Assembly: GCA_021324435.1 (NCBI GenBank)
Contig: JAJPIZ010000028.1
Coordinates: forward strand, 62,001-126,000
Source of the DNA: Anaerolineae bacterium
GTDB lineage: Bacteria > Chloroflexota > Anaerolineae > Anaerolineales > Villigracilaceae
Direction of reading: 5' to 3'
Length of the DNA: 64,000 nt
Position numbers and translations under genes: made by a program. This document shows positions 26,745 to 34,136 of this stretch, one piece after another. The notes beneath the pieces were generated by a model that saw only the letters and a list, made by a program, of their open reading frames with translations, was not told where the DNA came from and made no database searches. Within the stretch, counting starts at the first letter, position 1, and each line of letters opens with the position of its first letter.

Positions 26745-28217
26745 ATGCAAATAGACCACTTACCAAATGCGGCGGGCCAACTGGACGCCATCTTTCAAGC
26801 CTTCTCCGACCTTCTTTTTGTCATAGATCAAGAAGGCCTGATCTTGGATTACAAAGTCGGGAACACTCAACTTTTATACACCACGCCTGAATACTTTCTT
26901 GGAAAACGAATGAAGGATGTTCTGCCCTTGGATGCGGGAGAGCGTTTTTCAAATGCACTAGAACAAGTCAAAAATGGAGCACTCACCTCCGCGTTGGAAT
27001 ACTCCCTATCCATCAACGGACAGACGCGCTGGTTCGAAACCAGGCTCATTCCTTCTCTGCAAAGTCAAATCATCGTCATGGTCCGGGACATCACACGCCA
27101 CAAACTGGCAGAGGAGAGGAGCCAGCGCCACTTAAAACGACTGGCCGCCCTGCATTCCATTGACCTGGCAATCGCATCCAGCCTTGACTTGAACCTGGCC
27201 TTATCAGTTGTGCTTAATCAAGTAACGACCCAATTGAACGTGGATGCGGCAGACATTCTATTGTATTCTCCGCAGAAAAATATCCTCGAATTTACACAGG
27301 GCGTTGGCTTTCGCACGGACGCGCTCCGTCACACACGGCTTTCGATGGGGGCAGGATACGCGGGAATGGCCGCCCTGAAGCGCGAGCTGATCAGTATTCC
27401 AAATCTGGAATATGGGAAGACAGGCTTCGTCAAATCTCCAAAGTTCTCTGAGGAAGGTTTCTTCTCTTACTTTGGGATTCCACTGATCGCTAAAGGTCAA
27501 GTCCGCGGGGTGATGGAAGTCTTTCACCGAAGTGCGCTTTCCCCGGACATCGAGTGGCTGGATTTTATGCAAACACTGGCAGACCAAGCCGCGATTGCCG
27601 TTGAGAACGCCGTCCTATTCAGGGAGTTGCAACGAACCAACTTTGAATTAAACCTGGCATATAACACGACCATCGAAGGCTGGTCACGCGCGCTGGATTT
27701 ACGCGACCGGGATACCAGCGGCCACACCCAGCGCGTGACCGATCTATCCCTTCGACTTGCCCGACGATTAGGATTGACCGAAAGCGAACTTGTACACATA
27801 CAGCGCGGCGCGATTCTGCATGACATTGGAAAAATGGCTATCCCCGACAGGATTCTCCTAAAGCCCGGCCCGTTGACCGCCGACGAATGGGAAACCATTC
27901 GCCAGCATCCGCGTTTTGCCTTCGAACTGCTCACGCCTATATCACATCTTGGCGCGGCGCTCGACATCCCGCATTATCACCACGAAAAATGGGATGGCAC
28001 CGGCTATCCTCACGGACTCAAGGAAAACCAAATTCCGTTGTACGCGCGCCTCTTCGCGGTGGTGGATGTATTTGACGCGCTTACTTCGGAGCGTCCATAC
28101 CGCCCAGCATGGGCGAGAGGAGAAGCGATTACATACATCCGTGACCAGGCGGGAAAGCATTTCGATCCGGGCATTGCAATGGAATTTCTGGCAATGATAG
28201 AGGCGGGTCAAAGATAA
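26745..28217 (+). CDS. PAS-GAF-HD-GYP signalling protein (c-di-GMP phosphodiesterase)
   Basis: A 490-residue protein. I use ATG 26745 with GGAAG upstream; the frame is open further back to a TTG at 26661, but that part codes for low-complexity residues over a hairpin (26693-26718). PAS is at about 14-118, GAF at about 135-290, and an HD-GYP domain from 300 on, with metal-binding HD at 359-360 (LHDIGK) and the signature HHEKWDGTGYP at 412-422. HD-GYP enzymes degrade c-di-GMP to GMP. It is preceded by the small coupled genes and may share their control. Confidence 0.92.
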   Translation: MQIDHLPNAAGQLDAIFQAFSDLLFVIDQEGLILDYKVGNTQLLYTTPEYFLGKRMKDVLPLDAGERFSNALEQVKNGALTSALEYSLSINGQTRWFETRLIPSLQSQIIVMVRDITRHKLAEERSQRHLKRLAALHSIDLAIASSLDLNLALSVVLNQVTTQLNVDAADILLYSPQKNILEFTQGVGFRTDALRHTRLSMGAGYAGMAALKRELISIPNLEYGKTGFVKSPKFSEEGFFSYFGIPLIAKGQVRGVMEVFHRSALSPDIEWLDFMQTLADQAAIAVENAVLFRELQRTNFELNLAYNTTIEGWSRALDLRDRDTSGHTQRVTDLSLRLARRLGLTESELVHIQRGAILHDIGKMAIPDRILLKPGPLTADEWETIRQHPRFAFELLTPISHLGAALDIPHYHHEKWDGTGYPHGLKENQIPLYARLFAVVDVFDALTSERPYRPAWARGEAITYIRDQAGKHFDPGIAMEFLAMIEAGQR

Positions 28218-28249
28218 CGGCGCAACCAGCGATCTTCAGAATCAGTCTG

Positions 28250-28277
28250 CAAAACAAAAGCCGCCTGGCTGGCGGCT
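28250..28277 (-). terminator. Terminator of the tRNA-Lys gene
   Basis: On the minus strand the stem AGCCGCC/GGCGGCT is followed by TTTGTTTT. It lies just beyond the tRNA 3' end and also faces the convergent HD-GYP gene. Confidence 0.7.
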
Positions 28278-28287
28278 AACATTTTTA

Positions 28288-28359
28288 TGAGCGCGGAGAG
28301 ATTCGAACTCTCAACCAATGGCTTAAAAGGCCACTGCTCTGCCATTGAGCTACGCGCCC
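28288..28359 (-). tRNA. tRNA-Lys (UUU)
   Basis: A complete cloverleaf on the minus strand: acceptor GGGCGCG/CGCGCTC, D arm GCTC/GAGC, anticodon stem GTGGC/GCCAT with loop CTTTTAA (anticodon TTT), T arm GAGAG-TTCGAAT-CTCTC. No encoded CCA. Confidence 0.95.
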
Positions 28360-28452
28360 CAACAAAAGCGGACTGCATTCTAACATGCCAAAACAGCGCC
28401 GTCAACGTAATATAATAGAAGCAGACTGCGTCACTGTTAGCGTGGAGGCCAA

Positions 28453-28776
28453 ATGACTGAAGTCCAATATGTAACCGAGAGCGACTTCCAAAACGAAGTC
28501 CTCAAATCAGAGAAACCCGTACTGGTAGATTTCACGGCGGCATGGTGTCAGCCGTGCAAAATGATTGATCCTATCGTCAAACAACTGGCGCAGGATTGGG
28601 ACGGCAAGGTCAAAGTCGTCAAACTCGACGCTGACCAGAATCCCAACATCATGATGCAATACGGCGTGCTGGGCATTCCGACTCTGATGCTATTCAAGGG
28701 TGGGCAGATAACGGAACGCGTGACGGGTTACCAGCCAAAAGACAAGCTGGTGATGAAAATCAATCCGCATATCTAG
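28453..28776 (+). CDS. trxA: Thioredoxin
   Basis: A 107-residue thioredoxin fold of normal length. The active site reads WCQPC (C32 and C35) where nearly all thioredoxins have WCGPC; the cis-proline GIPTLMLF, the buried D26 in VDFTAAWC and the C-terminal helix are normal. A glutamine at this position would change the redox potential and partner choice. AAGGC-type site is weak; GGAGG lies 5-6 nt before the ATG. Followed by a terminator, so it is a single-gene unit. Confidence 0.93.
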   Translation: MTEVQYVTESDFQNEVLKSEKPVLVDFTAAWCQPCKMIDPIVKQLAQDWDGKVKVVKLDADQNPNIMMQYGVLGIPTLMLFKGGQITERVTGYQPKDKLVMKINPHI

Positions 28777-28782
28777 GATACA

Positions 28783-28810
28783 AAAACGGGTCCCGCGGGA
28801 CTCGTTTTTT
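28783..28810. terminator. Bidirectional terminator between trxA and surE
   Basis: A GC-rich stem (AAAACGGGTCCC/GGGACTCGTTTT, one G-U pair) with T runs on both strands, between convergent genes. Confidence 0.85.
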
Positions 28811-28819
28811 GTATCCCGT

Positions 28820-29629
28820 TTAATGGAATTCTCTCAACCTTTTTTCAAAGTCCGCTAAATCCACTCTCGAGGTCATGTCCAGACTGATGGGCGTCACCGA
28901 CACGAGGCGCTTTCGCCTCAACACATAGACATCGCTGTCTTGATCTTCACCGTCGAGAACTGCCGCTTCTTTATAAGAAGGAGCGCCAGGCACATCCCAC
29001 GAGGTTCGATCCGGTTTTAGCGGCTCATAATAGCGTTGACGAGATACACGCGTTATTTGCCACGGCGTTTGTGATGTCGCATCCGATGGCACATCCACTT
29101 TCAGCAATTGCACATCGGGGGGCATTTTCTTTTCCAACAACATGCGGCCAAAAAATGAAGTGAAGTACGCCGCGGCGGAGAAATTGACTTCTTCGGAATA
29201 CGAAAGGTGATAGCGCTTGTCGGCCTCCAATGAAATGGCTAGCGCAGGAAAGCCAAGCGAGGCGGCTTCCAACGCCGCGCCGACCGTGCCGGAAATGGTC
29301 ACGCCGAGGCCAACATTCTCACCATAATTGATTCCAGAAACCACCAGATCGGGCTTCTGCGGCATGATCTCCAACACGCCGTGCAACACAGCCTGAGCTG
29401 GCGAACCGCCCACTGCATAGACCGTCCATTCCTGCCCGTTGACTTGAAGTTTCTCTTCGTGGATGATGCCGCTCGAGGTGCCTGGCAGGCTCCGCCCCAT
29501 TCCCGAAGATTGCTCTTTCGGGGCCGCGACCGTTACCCGTCCGAGTGAGGCGAGGGCCGCGGCCGCGGCCCATAGTCCGGGTGAACGGATTCCGTCATCG
29601 TTGGTCAATAAAATTTGGCGTCGGTTCAT
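28820..29629 (-). CDS. surE: 5'/3'-nucleotidase SurE
   Basis: A 269-residue protein with the SurE signature: LTNDDGIRSPG at the N-terminus (metal ligands D in NDD), APKEQSSGMGRSLP, and SGINYGENVGLGVTISGTVGAALEA. SurE removes phosphate from 5'- and 3'-nucleotides and is linked to stress survival. It converges on trxA. The start at 29629 gives MNRRQILLTNDDG, the standard beginning. Confidence 0.95.
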   Translation of the reverse strand: MNRRQILLTNDDGIRSPGLWAAAAALASLGRVTVAAPKEQSSGMGRSLPGTSSGIIHEEKLQVNGQEWTVYAVGGSPAQAVLHGVLEIMPQKPDLVVSGINYGENVGLGVTISGTVGAALEAASLGFPALAISLEADKRYHLSYSEEVNFSAAAYFTSFFGRMLLEKKMPPDVQLLKVDVPSDATSQTPWQITRVSRQRYYEPLKPDRTSWDVPGAPSYKEAAVLDGEDQDSDVYVLRRKRLVSVTPISLDMTSRVDLADFEKRLREFH

Positions 29630-29637
29630 ATCGAGGC

Positions 29638-29664
29638 AAAAAAAGAAGCGGGCTGACCCGCTTC
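29638..29664 (-). terminator. Terminator of the tRNA-Arg gene
   Basis: Perfect 8-bp stem GAAGCGGG/CCCGCTTC with a 4-nt loop, followed on the minus strand by seven T. It lies between the tRNA and the start of surE. Confidence 0.9.
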
Positions 29665-29671
29665 AATGGAG

Positions 29672-29748
29672 TGGCGCTCCTGGCGCGACTCGAACACGCG
29701 ACCTTTTGGTCCGCAACCAAACGCTCTAATCCACTGAGCTACAGGAGC
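29672..29748 (-). tRNA. tRNA-Arg (GCG), CCA encoded
   Basis: Minus-strand cloverleaf: acceptor GCTCCTG/CAGGAGC, D arm GCTC/GAGC, anticodon stem TTTGG/CCAAA with loop TTGCGGA (anticodon GCG, reading CGC), T arm GCGTG-TTCGAGT-CGCGC, with one G-U pair. The 3' CCA is encoded. A GCG anticodon for arginine is less common than ACG in bacteria. Confidence 0.88.
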
Positions 29749-29837
29749 AAAGGCAAGCGAGGATTTTAATGCAGAAGCAAGGTATGGTCAAGATTGCTTG
29801 ACCGAGCGTGTGCCTCACGGTAAAATCACGTCGCTTT

Positions 29838-29909
29838 GCGGGAGTCGCCAAGCGGTAAGGCGTCAGCCTTCCAAGCTGATATTCGCGGGTTCGAATCCCG
29901 TCTCCCGCT
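29838..29909 (+). tRNA. tRNA-Gly (UCC)
   Basis: Cloverleaf with acceptor GCGGGAG/CTCCCGC, anticodon stem TCAGC/GCTGA and loop CTTCCAA (anticodon TCC), T arm GCGGG-TTCGAAT-CCCGT. No encoded CCA. Confidence 0.95.
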
Positions 29910-29913
29910 CTCG

Positions 29914-29980
29914 TTGGCGGTTAGCCCTTAGCGTTTAGCGCGTCGAGCAAATGAAACGCTGACTGCTAATCGCTAATTGC
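29914..29980. repeat. Imperfect inverted repeat between tRNA-Gly and tRNA-Ile
   Basis: The left arm contains TTAGCCCTTAGCGTTTAGCG and the right arm CGCTGACTGCTAATCGCTAA, which pair over about 24 nt with a few mismatches. TTAGC units recur within each arm. It fills the whole spacer between the two tRNA genes. Confidence 0.55.
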
Positions 29981-29985
29981 TTTTT

Positions 29986-30058
29986 GGGCCCGTGGCGCAG
30001 TGGTTAGCGCAGGCGACTCATAATCGCTTGGTCGCTGGTTCGAATCCAGCCGGGCCCA
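29986..30058 (+). tRNA. tRNA-Ile2 (CAU, read as AUA after lysidine modification)
   Basis: Cloverleaf with acceptor GGGCCCG/CGGGCCC, anticodon loop CTCATAA (anticodon CAT), T arm GCTGG-TTCGAAT-CCAGC. The D-to-anticodon stretch GCAGGCGACTCATAATCGCT matches the E. coli ileX tRNA as I remember it, not elongator tRNA-Met, so I assign Ile2. This needs TilS for decoding. Confidence 0.8.
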
Positions 30059-30196
30059 CTAATCGGATAGTAGGGGGCAAAGTATCCGCAAATTCTGAGA
30101 AATCCGCCCGTTGCAAGAGAATTACCTCACAAAAATGTTGGGATTCCATGCAGGCAATCGAGTTACAATAATATTGAGGAGAAGACGACTTACAAG

Positions 30197-30219
30197 TACA
30201 GGGCCTGCCTGTATTTTTT
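30197..30219 (+). terminator. Weak terminator-like hairpin before the surface-protein gene
   Basis: Stem TACAGG/CCTGTA with a 5-nt loop and six T. It may end the upstream tRNA transcript, or act as an attenuator, as it lies 25 nt before the ATG at 30245. Confidence 0.4.
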
Positions 30220-30244
30220 GCGTTTCACGTTTTCTGGAGGAACA

Positions 30245-33200
30245 ATGAATATCAAGTTCGTATATTTTGGCCGTCTTACGGCAATCGTGCTGATTACGAT
30301 TGCGGCCTTATTCGCTACATTTTATGGGAATATTAGTAATGTCTCTGCCGCTCCGCTGAAGACGACTTGCCCGACCAACCCATCGGTTCCCAACGATGAT
30401 TTTGACTGCGCGACCGATGTAACTACCCTTCCTGTTGTAAACAACGTCTATACAGATACAAGTATTGCTGACGCCACTCAAGCCACGCCTTACGGTTCCA
30501 ATCCGGGTCCCGGAGACGATCCATCCGTCCCTGAGTGCAATTCTGACTCCGGCTTGGAAACTGTTTGGTATAAATATGACGCTCCGGGCAATGGTGAAAT
30601 GCACGCTGATTCAGTCGGCACCGGGTATCTTGCTGTTCTTTCAGTTTGGAGAGGAACTCGCGGCAATCTAACTTTAATAGCTTGTGACCGTAAGGTTGAT
30701 GGCGGTACAAGTACCAGTCTGGCCGATGTAAGATTCCCGGTTCAAGCGGGTACAACATATTATTTTGAAGTCGCACAATTCGCGGCGGTTCAGTTCACCT
30801 CTCTCTCTACACAGAGTGAGGTAACCACAACAAGTACCAATTCAGTGGTGTTCCATGTATCTTTCCGCGCAACTGCGACCACGAATTTGGCGCCCAGTGT
30901 CCCATCGCTATTAGCGCCAGCAAATGGCGCGATATTAACCACATATATGCCCACATTAGATTGGTCCACCACTGTATTGAAAAGCGGAACGTACTTTTAC
31001 AAATACGAGCTTGAAGTTTCGACCACTTCTAATTTTAGCAGCCCTATTCAACTCTTAGCGCCTTATACGAATGCACAGACTGCCAGAATCTTCAATATCA
31101 ATGACTCGTATTTCACCCCATTCTCAAATCTGGCTTCAAATACAACCTATTACTGGCATGTGCGAGCCTGTAACGCCAGCGGACCGGCTGGTCAATGCAG
31201 TGCGTGGTCGGCCACGCGTTACTTCCGCACTGCCATTCAGCCACCAGTCCTAATTTCTCCGTCAAATAATTTCCCCGAGCAAAGTTTACGCCCCGACTTT
31301 GATTGGCAGAATGTCACCGGCGCTGGGAGTTATAACCTTCAAATCTCCAAATATATCAATTTCTCTCCACTCGTTCTAAACACCAACGTTGTGGCTTCAG
31401 CCTTTACTCCAGCCGCTGACTTGCTGTCCGGCTCCACCCTATATTGGCGCGTACGCGCTAATCCCGCGCCAGGAAATTTTGGCCCAAGCGGCTGGTCTGA
31501 GGTACGCATCTTCACAACCCCCAAACCGCCTTCTGTTCCGATTCTGGTTTCCCCGGCCAATGGCGCACTCGTCACCAACCGCCAGCCTACGCTGGATTGG
31601 AATAACGTCGTCGTGCCCTCGGGAGGAGCCCCCTTCGATCACTATGAAATTCAGATCGCAGACAATCCCGGCTTCACAGGTTTCAACGTAATCATTGCCA
31701 GCACCACAACCGGAGACATCACGGCCTCCAATTACACGCCTACCAGCCCGCTCATCACAAACACAAAATATTATTGGAAAGTTCGTTCCTGGGACAACGC
31801 AGGGAATTTCAGTTCCTGGTCCGCAGTGTGGACTTTCCGCGAAGCAGTTGATCCTCCCGTCTTAAGTACTCCAACAAACGGTCTCGCCTTGAATACCCTA
31901 CGTACGACCTTTGATTGGAATGATATAACTGGCGCTAGTTCATACACCATTCAAATCTCAAAAGCCAGTAATTTTTCCACGCTAATCTTAAGCGTCAACG
32001 TGATGGCTTCGACTTATACACCAACTGTTGATTTGCCCGCCAGCTCCACCCTCTATTGGCGGGTGCGCACGAACGGACTCAACGGCCCAAGCATCTGGTC
32101 ATATCCCATGCCATCAACGTGGAAATTCACCACTCCAAATCCGCCCTCCATTCCAGCATTACTCTCACCCACCAACAATGCACTGTTGACGAATCGTCAG
32201 CCCACATTGGATTGGAAGGACGCCACTGCTCCTCTCGGAACCACTTTCGATCATTATCAAATTCAAATAGCGACTGATGCCACGTTTGCTTCCACGATAG
32301 TGGACGATGTGACACTAAGCGGCGATATCACTGCTTCAATCTACACACCCTCCAGTCCTTTAAGCACGAATACAAAATATTACTGGCGCGTCCGATCATG
32401 GGACAACACAGTTCCGGGCAATTACAGTTCCTGGTCCGCCGTCTGGTCCTTCCGCGAGGCGATTGACCCACCCACTTTGTTCGCTCCTGACGACCTCTCA
32501 CATCAGACCAACCTGCGCCCCATCTTCGATTGGGATAATGTGACAGGAGCCAGCGGCTATAATATTCAAGTTTCCAAAGTCGATACTTTCGCCACCCTCG
32601 TTTTGAACGTCAGCATTTCAGGCGGTAGCAACTCAACATATACACCGACTGCTAACTTGCCAGGCGGCAGTCAACTATGGTGGAGGGTGCGCGCGACTGG
32701 CGCCAATGGCCCGAGCGACTGGTCCAGTGTATGGAGCATCAGCACCTCCAACGGACCTCCGCTTCTTTCCGCCCCGACCAATACTTCCGTTGTAACGACC
32801 ACAACCCCCACCTTGAGCTGGGTCGTGCCCAGCTTGGCGCCCGGTACAACCTTCGATCATTATGAAGTGCAGGTTGCAACAGACTCGGCCTTTACCTCCC
32901 CATTTGTGGATGATATTTCCATCGTAAGCGCAAGCCCAGGCCAATTCACGAATTACGATTATGTCTCTCCCGGTGTTCCGGGTCCACTTACCCCTGACAC
33001 ACTGTATTATTGGCGTGTGAGTTTCTTCTATACATATACAGATGCGAGTTCAACAATAACAACGTATCAGACTGCCTGGTCTTCTACATGGTCATTCAAA
33101 GTATCCATCCCAGCGCCAACACTGAGCGCCCCTGCTAATGGAACTGCTCTGGACGACTTCACCACCACCTTCAAGTGGAACTCAGTTACCGGTGCGGGCA

Positions 33201-34054
33201 GTTATAACATCCAGATTTCGAAGGTTCCCAACTTCTCCTCGACTGTAGTGAATACCAATGTCAGCGGTGCCGGCCCCACAATTACCTACACATCACCCAA
33301 TCTGCCGGGCGGCACGGTCTACTATTGGCGGGTGCGCGCCAACGCGGCTTCCGGTCATTACGGCCCAAGCGGTTGGTCCACGACTCGGAGTTTCTCAACC
33401 ATCAACCTGCCTCCAACGCCGAAGACCCCCGCCAACAATTCAATCGTCACGGCCAATCCACCCACCCTAACATGGACTGTACCAACATTGACTGATGGCT
33501 CAACGCTCACTTATTTCAATGTTGAGATTGCAACAAGCCCAGCCTTTGGAGGCACAATTGTAGACAACACAACCGGGACACTAGGCACACCCAGTTACAC
33601 ACCAACCTCTCCCTTAGCTACCAACACAGTCTTTTACTGGCACGTCCAGTATGTATATAGCAATGGTGGCTCGCACACAACGGCTTGGTCAACTACCTGG
33701 TCATTCAAGACACCGATTGCAATGCCTGTACAGGTTTCTCCTCCTTCGCCTCCAGATGATCCAACACAGGCCACTCCAATATCCGATCTAACCCCCACCT
33801 TCGATTGGGACAACGGCTCCGGCGGCGACATCACCGGCGCGGCCAGTTACACGATCCAGGTATCCACCAGCCCCACCTTCACGACCACCGCGATCAACGT
33901 CACCGTCTCAGGTAATGCGAATTCGTCCTATACCCCCGCGACAAACCTGGCGGCTGGGACTCAGTACTACTGGCGTGTGCGCGCCAACGCCATGTCTGGC
34001 TACTTTGGCCCAAGCCCATGGTCAAGTACTTGGAGATTCACAACTGCCCCATAA
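30245..34054 (+). CDS. Large secreted surface protein with ten Fn3-like repeats
   Basis: A 1269-residue protein. Start ATG 30245 is set by GGAGGA 2 nt away from the usual spacing. The signal peptide is MNIKFVYFGRLTAIVLITIA through NVSAAP, likely cut after VSA. A Cys-containing N-terminal domain (about 40-210) recalls pre-peptidase C-terminal beta sandwiches. Ten Fn3-like units of about 95-110 residues follow, alternating two types: one with PTLDWN and FDHYEIQIA, the other with FDWNDITGASSYTIQISK; each ends in YYWRVRA and STWSF. No LPXTG or membrane anchor at the C-terminus, so the protein may be released or held by other means. Amino-acid use (Thr, Ser, Asn) fits an extracellular adhesin or scaffold. 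Confidence 0.85.
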   Translation: MNIKFVYFGRLTAIVLITIAALFATFYGNISNVSAAPLKTTCPTNPSVPNDDFDCATDVTTLPVVNNVYTDTSIADATQATPYGSNPGPGDDPSVPECNSDSGLETVWYKYDAPGNGEMHADSVGTGYLAVLSVWRGTRGNLTLIACDRKVDGGTSTSLADVRFPVQAGTTYYFEVAQFAAVQFTSLSTQSEVTTTSTNSVVFHVSFRATATTNLAPSVPSLLAPANGAILTTYMPTLDWSTTVLKSGTYFYKYELEVSTTSNFSSPIQLLAPYTNAQTARIFNINDSYFTPFSNLASNTTYYWHVRACNASGPAGQCSAWSATRYFRTAIQPPVLISPSNNFPEQSLRPDFDWQNVTGAGSYNLQISKYINFSPLVLNTNVVASAFTPAADLLSGSTLYWRVRANPAPGNFGPSGWSEVRIFTTPKPPSVPILVSPANGALVTNRQPTLDWNNVVVPSGGAPFDHYEIQIADNPGFTGFNVIIASTTTGDITASNYTPTSPLITNTKYYWKVRSWDNAGNFSSWSAVWTFREAVDPPVLSTPTNGLALNTLRTTFDWNDITGASSYTIQISKASNFSTLILSVNVMASTYTPTVDLPASSTLYWRVRTNGLNGPSIWSYPMPSTWKFTTPNPPSIPALLSPTNNALLTNRQPTLDWKDATAPLGTTFDHYQIQIATDATFASTIVDDVTLSGDITASIYTPSSPLSTNTKYYWRVRSWDNTVPGNYSSWSAVWSFREAIDPPTLFAPDDLSHQTNLRPIFDWDNVTGASGYNIQVSKVDTFATLVLNVSISGGSNSTYTPTANLPGGSQLWWRVRATGANGPSDWSSVWSISTSNGPPLLSAPTNTSVVTTTTPTLSWVVPSLAPGTTFDHYEVQVATDSAFTSPFVDDISIVSASPGQFTNYDYVSPGVPGPLTPDTLYYWRVSFFYTYTDASSTITTYQTAWSSTWSFKVSIPAPTLSAPANGTALDDFTTTFKWNSVTGAGSYNIQISKVPNFSSTVVNTNVSGAGPTITYTSPNLPGGTVYYWRVRANAASGHYGPSGWSTTRSFSTINLPPTPKTPANNSIVTANPPTLTWTVPTLTDGSTLTYFNVEIATSPAFGGTIVDNTTGTLGTPSYTPTSPLATNTVFYWHVQYVYSNGGSHTTAWSTTWSFKTPIAMPVQVSPPSPPDDPTQATPISDLTPTFDWDNGSGGDITGAASYTIQVSTSPTFTTTAINVTVSGNANSSYTPATNLAAGTQYYWRVRANAMSGYFGPSPWSSTWRFTTAP

Positions 34055-34094
34055 GACTTACCTAATGTCAATACAAGAAGACATATATAAACAA

Positions 34095-34124
34095 CAGACC
34101 TCCTGACCAATATCAGGAGGTCTG
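34095..34124. terminator. Bidirectional terminator hairpin
   Basis: A perfect 12-bp stem CAGACCTCCTGA/TCAGGAGGTCTG with a 6-nt loop, between the convergent surface-protein gene and the membrane-protein gene. Confidence 0.75.
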
Positions 34125-34136
34125 TCAAATTCAAAG

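Noticed and set aside
29977-30171. Open frame across tRNA-Ile2
   Set aside because: Its sequence (VAQWLAQATHNRLVAG) is the usual false translation of a tRNA gene.
30900-34050. CRISPR-like or satellite repeat
   Set aside because: The periodicity is about 300 nt and lies in one protein; it reflects Fn3-type domains.
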